From NCBI GenBank assembly GCA_021815935.1, contig JAKAZH010000129.1, positions 1-5,543 of the forward strand: 5,543 nucleotides of DNA, given 5' to 3'. Shown one piece after another: positions 1-5,543 of this stretch (its first letter is position 1; every line of letters starts with the position of its first letter). The position numbers and the translations under genes are program-made. The stretch is from Actinomycetes bacterium (GTDB taxonomy: Bacteria > Actinomycetota > Acidimicrobiia > Acidimicrobiales > Palsa-688). Below the pieces are notes generated by a model, which saw nothing but the letters and a program-made list of their open reading frames with translations, was not told the origin of the DNA and did no database searches.

Positions 1-306
1 GAGGATTTCCTGCCGTTCGCGAGGCTGAAATCGACAGACCAGCCGGGGGTCGGATTCACCGTCGTCGCGCCCGGCCTGCTCTATCCCGACTACAGCATCG
101 AGATCGACGACGAGGACCAAGAAGCACTCGGAGTGCGATCATCCGACGACGCTGTAACGATGGTGATGGTGACGGTACCCCGACCGCCGGGCACACCGTC
201 CGCGAACCTGCTCGGCCCGATAGTCGTCAACCGGTTAACCGGCGCCGCGGCACAGGTCGTCCAGTACCGCTCGTCCTACCGGGTCGCCGAACCGCTGCCG
301 ATGTGA
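1..306 (+). CDS. fliW: Flagellar assembly factor FliW, 3' part (5' end outside window)
   Basis: Frame 1 is open from the first base to a TGA at 304-306 and gives 101 residues. The fragment carries the hallmarks of FliW: a VVAP strand (visible residues 21-24), YPDY (28-31), VTVP (57-60), the strongly conserved NLLGPIVVN block (69-77), AQVV (84-87), and a closing YRV followed by PL (93-99). Family members are about 130-155 residues, so roughly 30-45 N-terminal residues, including the usual GLPGF-type segment, lie to the left of the window. FliW is a small cytoplasmic protein that binds either newly made flagellin or the translational repressor CsrA. When flagellin is exported, freed FliW binds CsrA and relieves repression of flagellin mRNA. 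A CsrA-type gene sits tail-to-tail with it three bases away, which fits this partnership. The start and ribosome binding site cannot be seen. Confidence 0.93.
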   Translation, partial: EDFLPFARLKSTDQPGVGFTVVAPGLLYPDYSIEIDDEDQEALGVRSSDDAVTMVMVTVPRPPGTPSANLLGPIVVNRLTGAAAQVVQYRSSYRVAEPLPM

Positions 307-309
307 CTG

Positions 310-753
310 TCATGGAAGCGGTGCGGGAGGGCTCTGACGCCGGAGAGCTGCCAAGCCTACGAGGTCCCCTGACGGGTCGTTGAGGGCGCCCCGGTTGGCG
401 TCCCGCATCTGGCGGTAGACCTCCTCGCGGTATATGAGGACATGCGGCGGGGCTTCGATCCCGATCCGCACCGACTCGTTGCTCACCGATTGGACAGCGA
501 CGAGGATCTCGCCGTTGAGCAGCAGCGCCGGCCTGGACCGCTTGGACAGCACGTGCATGTTCGACGCGTCCCAGACCCGGCCCCGCTTCGAGAGGATCTC
601 CGCCACCTCGACCTCCTCGAGACGGCGAACCTTCAGATCTTCAGGTCCCTTCACCTTTAGGCACACGTCGTCGCCTGCCACATATTCGACGGTGACAGTT
701 ATGTCGTGGCCGACGATGATCGACGAGTCGGGCCTTCGACTGAGAACTAGCAC
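310..753 (-). CDS. csrA: Tandem (two-domain) CsrA-type carbon storage / flagellin translation regulator
   Basis: This 147-residue protein contains two consecutive CsrA folds, where the family norm is one fold of about 55-75 residues. The first (residues 1-54) opens with MLVLSRR, almost identical to canonical CsrA, which fixes the GTG at 753-751 as the start. The second (66-120) opens with MHVLSKR and ends with a canonical VRIGIEAP ... YREEVY. Both keep the leucine and arginine equivalent to E. coli L4 and R44 (L4/R44 and L69/R109), which contact GGA motifs in target mRNA. An 11-residue linker joins them. A tail (121-147), with NRGAL and a leucine-rich stretch, resembles the C-terminal extension of Bacillus CsrA to which FliW binds. 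The gene starts 13 bases after the DUF3566 stop without a clear Shine-Dalgarno sequence, suggesting coupled translation from the gyrase operon. It ends three bases from the stop of convergent fliW. CsrA identity is near certain; an intramolecular pseudo-dimer is inference. Confidence 0.92.
   Translation of the reverse strand: MLVLSRRPDSSIIVGHDITVTVEYVAGDDVCLKVKGPEDLKVRRLEEVEVAEILSKRGRVWDASNMHVLSKRSRPALLLNGEILVAVQSVSNESVRIGIEAPPHVLIYREEVYRQMRDANRGALNDPSGDLVGLAALRRQSPPAPLP
394..558 (-). repeat. CsrA unit 2 of the tandem protein
   Basis: Residues 66-120, an offset of exactly 65 from unit 1. Its beginning has drifted: HVLSKR instead of LVLSRR, RP where GE is usual, and LLNGE instead of an IGDD-type turn. 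Its second half (VRIGIEAP, then VLIYREEVYRQM) is canonical, with R109 matching E. coli R44. It starts with an ATG codon, so it could in principle be translated alone as an 82-residue, normal-sized CsrA with its tail. Confidence 0.85.
592..753 (-). repeat. CsrA unit 1 of the tandem protein
   Basis: Residues 1-54. The beta1 strand (LVLSRR, residues 2-7) and the following VGHDITVTV are canonical. The later half has drifted: VCLK (30-33) replaces the usual VRIG, and the beta5 region reads LKVRRLEE (40-47) where E. coli has VSVHREEI. Arginine 44 is still present. Unit 1 lacks a C-terminal extension and runs straight into a short linker (residues 55-65). Confidence 0.85.
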
Positions 754-770
754 TTCGCGTCTTGGTTCAT
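747..770 (-). promoter_or_regulatory. Possible translational relay: 7-codon ORF spanning the DUF3566-csrA junction
   Basis: An ATG at 770-768 overlaps the DUF3566 stop as ATGA, encodes MNQDAKC, and stops at a TAG (749-747) located inside the first codons of csrA, whose GTG is at 753-751. Ribosomes finishing DUF3566 could re-initiate here or directly at the csrA GTG. The bases before the GTG contain no AGGAG-like sequence, so some form of coupling is plausible. Such short frames also arise by chance, so this is a weak call. Confidence 0.2.
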
Positions 771-1420
771 TCGAGAACAGTGCTTTCGGTCCTCAGCCGT
801 ATCCCCCCGACGACATCGGCTATCAGGTTGTATATAAGCGCAGCAAGGATATTGGCGAGTGTGCCTGCCAGGCCGAGGACTCCGCCTGCAAGCGCTGTGT
901 ATTTCGCTACAGCCGAGGCGTGAAGCACGAAAGCCTTCAAGCTGAAAAGGCTCCGCACGGACTTGTCGATGGAGGTGACGACGCCGGTCTGGTCGGCGAC
1001 CACCCACAAAAGCATCGCCGCTACTACGATCACCGCAAGGAAGACCAGGTAGAGCACCACCGACACTTTGATCACCGTCACGATACTGACGTGGCTCACC
1101 GTAGTGCGGCGAACCTCGACAGGACCGCGACGCGACATCCTGGTCGTCGGGGGTTCGGGTTCGTTTCGAAGCTCCACCCGCGGCTCGCGCCGCGGCGACA
1201 GTGCCGGGCGCATCGAGCGGCCGGGCGGCGCTTTCTCCCTGTCCGTGCTCGCGAGGCCGGACGAACCCGTCCTGAGCGACCCGTAGCCGGCGGGCACCGG
1301 GGAACCCCAACCGGCACCGGAACCTGCCGGCCCCGCCGCGCGCACACCGGGCACCTGGCCGCGACCGCCGTCGGCTGACGACGGGCCACTGCCGCCCAGG
1401 CCGGCGACGGGTTCGTCCAT
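767..1420 (-). CDS. DUF3566 family two-pass membrane protein of the gyrase operon
   Basis: The protein has 217 residues. Residues 1-100 are rich in Gly, Pro, Ser and Arg with no hydrophobic stretch, and look disordered and cytoplasmic. Two hydrophobic segments follow, about residues 118-142 and 174-200. The second ends in ALIYNLIADVVGGIRL, closely matching the conserved YNxxADxxGG signature at the C-terminus of DUF3566 proteins. Mycobacterium tuberculosis Rv0007, which also follows gyrB and gyrA, has the same plan of a long variable N-terminal part plus two membrane helices. The molecular function is unknown. The ATG at 1420-1418 shares one base with the gyrA stop, arguing for translational coupling. 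Several later in-frame starts exist (for example Met70), so the low-complexity N-terminus could be shorter than annotated. The stop lies 13 bases before csrA. Confidence 0.88.
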   Translation of the reverse strand: MDEPVAGLGGSGPSSADGGRGQVPGVRAAGPAGSGAGWGSPVPAGYGSLRTGSSGLASTDREKAPPGRSMRPALSPRREPRVELRNEPEPPTTRMSRRGPVEVRRTTVSHVSIVTVIKVSVVLYLVFLAVIVVAAMLLWVVADQTGVVTSIDKSVRSLFSLKAFVLHASAVAKYTALAGGVLGLAGTLANILAALIYNLIADVVGGIRLRTESTVLE

Positions 1421-1422
1421 CA
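1418..1422 (-). other. TGATG stop/start overlap between gyrA and the DUF3566 gene
   Basis: On the minus strand the gyrA stop TGA (1422-1420) and the DUF3566 start ATG (1420-1418) share base 1420. This arrangement supports terminating ribosomes re-initiating on the next gene and placing both on one transcript. Confidence 0.75.
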
Positions 1423-3882
1423 GCCAGCGTCTTCCACAGCAAGAACGGGCGCCACAGACGCCACCGCCTGACCGGCGTCCAACGTGACTATCCGCACCCC
1501 GGTTGCGTCCCGTCCTTGGCTCGAGATCTCGCGTGCGGCCATCCTCACCATAACCCCGGAGGACGACGTTACCAGTATCTCGTCGTCGAGGGAGATCATG
1601 AAAGCCGCCACCACCTGGCCCCTCTGCGCCGTGAGGCGGATCCCCCTGACACCGACGCCGCCACGCCCTTGACGGTTGAAATGCTGGAGCTGGGTTCGCT
1701 TGCCGAAGCCCGCCTCGGTCACTATCAGTATCGACACGTCGTCGCGTGCAGGGTCTATCGACACCACTTCGTCGCCGCCGCGAAGCGCCATACCCCGAAC
1801 GCCCGCAGCGTCGCGGCCCATCGAGCGGACCTCGCCTTCCTCGAAACGGATCGCCATCCCGGCTCTCGAAACCATGAAGATGTCGTCGCTGCCGCTCGTG
1901 ACGATCACGCCGACGAGCTCGTCTCCTTCGCGGAGGTTGATTGCGATGAAACCCTCGCGGCGCGACTTGTCGTACTCGGAGAAAGTCGTCTTCTTGACCT
2001 GGCCGTGCTTGGTGGCAAAAAGCAGGTACTGGTCCGACGGAAACTCGCGGGTGTCGATAAGCGTCTGTATCCGCTCCCCGGCGTCGAGAGGCAGGAGGTT
2101 GACGATCGCAGTGCCTCTCGCCGTGCGCTCCTTGAGCGGTACCTCGAAAGCTCTGAGCCGATATACCTTGCCGAGGTTGGAGAAGAACAGCAGGTATGCG
2201 TGCGCGGTGGTGTGAATGACCCGTATGACGAGGTCCTCGTCTTTGAGCCTGGCTCCCTGGACACCCCGGCCACCTCGTCCTTGCGTGCGGAACTGCGAAG
2301 CCGGCACCGCCTTCACGTACCCGGCGCGGGTCATCGTGACGACGAGCTCCTCGTCGTCGATCAGGTCCTCGGCGGACATGTCCCCGTCATCGAGGGTTAT
2401 CTGGGCGCGCCGGGCGTCGGCGAACTGGTCGCGGATCGCCGTCATCTCGGTTTTGATGACCCCGCGGAGCCGGCCCTCGTCGCCGAGGATCGCCTCCAGC
2501 TCCGCGATCGTCTCACGAAGGCGGGCCAGTTCCTCGTCGAGGCGGGCGCGGCCGAGCCTCGTGAGCGTCGAAAGAGCCATGTCCAAAATGTGATCGGATT
2601 GGACCTCGCTGAACTCGAACGGCGCTCCCATCAGGGCCGTTCGCGCAGCCGGCCTGTCCGCCGACGCCCGGATCGCGGCGATGATCGCGTCGATCATGTC
2701 GAGGGCTTTGATCAGACCTTCGACGATGTGGGCGCGGTCCCTGGCCTTTCTCAGCCGGTACTGCGAACGTCGAGTGATCACCTCGACCTGGTGTGCGACG
2801 TAGGCGCTCAGCGCCCCGACAAGGTTCAGCGTGCGGGGCACCCCGTCGACGAGGGCGACCATGTTGACACCGAAAGAAGTCTGCAGAGGCGTGTGCTTGT
2901 AAAGATTGTTGAGGACGACGTTCGCTGCGGCGTCGCGCTTCAGGTAGACCACAAGCTTCGTGTCGTCGCCGGCGCTCAGGTCGCGGATATCGCGGATCCC
3001 CTCCAACTCCTTGGCGTTGACGAGCTCGGCGATCTTCTCCAGGATTCCTTTCGGACTCGCCTGGTAGGGAAGTTCGCTGATCACGATCTCGTCACTGGAG
3101 CGTCCCTCGACGATCTCCGCTTTCGCCCGCATCTTGATCGAACCCCTACCGGTCCGGTAGGCGTCCATGATCCCCTGACGGCCGAGGATGAAGGCCCCGG
3201 TAGGAAAGTCCGGGCCTTTGACGAATCGCATCAGGTCGTCGGCGGTTGCGTCGGGATTGTCTAACAGGTGGACGGTTGCGTCGATCACCTCGCCCAGGTT
3301 GTGGGGCGGGATGTTCGTCGCCATTCCGACCGCGATCCCCTGGCTGCCGTTGACGAGGAGATTCGGGAATCGCGAAGGCAGGACGGAAGGTTCGTCCTCC
3401 TCGTTTGTGTAGTTGCGGACCATGTCGACTGTGTCCTCGTCGAGACCTTCGATCATGTGCATCGCGAGAGGCGACAAGCGGCTCTCGGTGTAGCGTTCGG
3501 CAGCGGGCGGGAAGTCGGCCGAGCCATAGTTACCGTGGAACGCGATAAGCGGGTGGCGCAGGCTGAACGGCTGCGCCATCCGTGCAAGCGCATCGTAGAT
3601 CGCCGTGTTGCCATGCGGATGGAAGCGGCTCATCGTGTCGCCGGTCACCTTCGCGCACTTCACGTGAGGCCGGTCGGGGCGGTATCCCTGCACGTGCATG
3701 TCGAAGAGAATCCGGCGGTGCACCGGTTTCAGGCCGTCACGAACGTCAGGTAACGCTCGTGAGACGATGACCGACATCGCATAGTCGAGGAAGGAGCGTT
3801 CCATCTCTTCCTGGATCTCGATCGGCTCGATGCCGCTTTGTTGTTCGTCGTCTGAAGGGGGGATGGGGGGCGTGTCAGTCAC
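1420..3882 (-). CDS. gyrA: DNA gyrase subunit A
   Basis: The 820-residue protein is a complete GyrA. After a short acidic leader come EMERSFLDYAMSVIVSRALPD (about 26-46) and the winged-helix core with catalytic Arg130-Tyr131, the tyrosine that forms the covalent bond to cleaved DNA. The quinolone-determining segment is HPHGNTAIYD (88-97). LPSRFPNLLVNGSQGIAVGM follows (168-187), then the tower, then a coiled-coil and exit gate around 370-500 with ILDMALSTLTRL (432-443). The C-terminal beta-pinwheel that wraps DNA (about 510-810) has a GyrA-box as QGRGGRG (534-540), plus a second box-like QGRGGVG (738-744). With GyrB it forms the A2B2 enzyme that introduces negative supercoils using ATP. The GTG start at 3882-3880 lies one base after the gyrB stop. 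A GGA about 8 bases upstream is the only Shine-Dalgarno-like match, so translation is probably coupled. Pairing with gyrB, the GyrA-box and the DUF3566 neighbour favour GyrA over ParC. Confidence 0.97.
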   Translation of the reverse strand: MTDTPPIPPSDDEQQSGIEPIEIQEEMERSFLDYAMSVIVSRALPDVRDGLKPVHRRILFDMHVQGYRPDRPHVKCAKVTGDTMSRFHPHGNTAIYDALARMAQPFSLRHPLIAFHGNYGSADFPPAAERYTESRLSPLAMHMIEGLDEDTVDMVRNYTNEEDEPSVLPSRFPNLLVNGSQGIAVGMATNIPPHNLGEVIDATVHLLDNPDATADDLMRFVKGPDFPTGAFILGRQGIMDAYRTGRGSIKMRAKAEIVEGRSSDEIVISELPYQASPKGILEKIAELVNAKELEGIRDIRDLSAGDDTKLVVYLKRDAAANVVLNNLYKHTPLQTSFGVNMVALVDGVPRTLNLVGALSAYVAHQVEVITRRSQYRLRKARDRAHIVEGLIKALDMIDAIIAAIRASADRPAARTALMGAPFEFSEVQSDHILDMALSTLTRLGRARLDEELARLRETIAELEAILGDEGRLRGVIKTEMTAIRDQFADARRAQITLDDGDMSAEDLIDDEELVVTMTRAGYVKAVPASQFRTQGRGGRGVQGARLKDEDLVIRVIHTTAHAYLLFFSNLGKVYRLRAFEVPLKERTARGTAIVNLLPLDAGERIQTLIDTREFPSDQYLLFATKHGQVKKTTFSEYDKSRREGFIAINLREGDELVGVIVTSGSDDIFMVSRAGMAIRFEEGEVRSMGRDAAGVRGMALRGGDEVVSIDPARDDVSILIVTEAGFGKRTQLQHFNRQGRGGVGVRGIRLTAQRGQVVAAFMISLDDEILVTSSSGVMVRMAAREISSQGRDATGVRIVTLDAGQAVASVAPVLAVEDAG

Positions 3883-3883
3883 G

Positions 3884-3886
<3 letters not shown>
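3880..3886 (-). other. gyrB stop / gyrA start junction (one-base gap)
   Basis: The gyrB TGA (3886-3884) and the gyrA GTG (3882-3880) are separated by one base. With only a weak GGA upstream, this spacing suggests gyrA translation depends on ribosomes finishing gyrB, which would help keep the two subunits equimolar. Confidence 0.7.

Positions 3887-5543
<1,657 letters not shown>

Noticed and set aside
231..242. Perfect 12-base palindrome CCGGTTAACCGG inside fliW
   Set aside because: It lies in the codons for a conserved part of FliW, has no second copy that I can see, and is short enough to be chance. A regulatory-protein site cannot be argued from one occurrence.
331..348. Small inverted repeat (GCTCT ... 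AGAGC) just after the fliW stop, as a terminator candidate
   Set aside because: The stem is only 5 pairs with an 8-base loop and no T-run on either strand, and it lies within the csrA coding region.
310..753. Two separate adjacent csrA genes joined by a sequencing error
   Set aside because: The frame is continuous through a plausible 11-residue linker, with no stop or obvious frame slip. It cannot be fully excluded without a second assembly.
434..1378. Plus-strand 314-codon frame across csrA and DUF3566, and minus-strand alternatives in the same region
   Set aside because: They run antisense to, or out of frame with, two genes recognised by conserved motifs. Their composition is Arg/Pro-rich, as expected for shadow frames.
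1516..3264. Long open frame (582 codons) on the plus strand opposite gyrA
   Set aside because: It is a shadow of gyrA in GC-rich DNA. Its translation resembles no family I know, while the opposite strand encodes an unmistakable GyrA.

Overview
This 5.5-kb, GC-rich window is fully occupied by genes: four on the minus strand that look like one co-transcribed unit, plus the end of a fifth gene running toward them on the plus strand. The order gyrB - gyrA - DUF3566 membrane protein is typical of Actinobacteria, where it lies close to the replication origin. The actinobacterial style of the gyrase sequences and the high GC agree with that. The flagellar regulators FliW and CsrA point to a motile, flagellated lineage. 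A deep-branching group such as Acidimicrobiia is my best guess, but this is inference only.

Layout from the right edge, in the direction of minus-strand transcription: gyrB (5543-3884, start beyond the window); gyrA (3882-1420, GTG start one base after the gyrB stop); a two-pass DUF3566 membrane protein (1420-767, its ATG sharing one base with the gyrA stop); and a 147-residue protein made of two CsrA folds in tandem (753-310, GTG start 13 bases after the DUF3566 stop). On the plus strand, the 3' end of fliW (1-306) converges on the csrA gene with only three bases between the two stop codons. No gene-free stretch exceeds 13 bases. I see no RNA gene, mobile element or CRISPR array.

GyrB and GyrA together form DNA gyrase. 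FliW and CsrA form a known partner-switch module that ties flagellin translation to flagellar assembly: FliW sequesters CsrA until flagellin titrates FliW away.

The most interesting item is the CsrA gene. It encodes two CsrA units in one chain, and their sequence decay is complementary. The first unit keeps a near-canonical strand beta1 and the second keeps a near-canonical beta5 plus a C-terminal tail resembling the FliW-docking tail of Bacillus CsrA. Each RNA site of a normal CsrA dimer is built from beta1 of one protomer and beta5 of the other. The fusion could therefore be a single-chain pseudo-dimer with one good and one altered RNA site and a single FliW-docking tail. Its position at the end of the gyrase operon, and convergent rather than co-directional with fliW, is also unusual.
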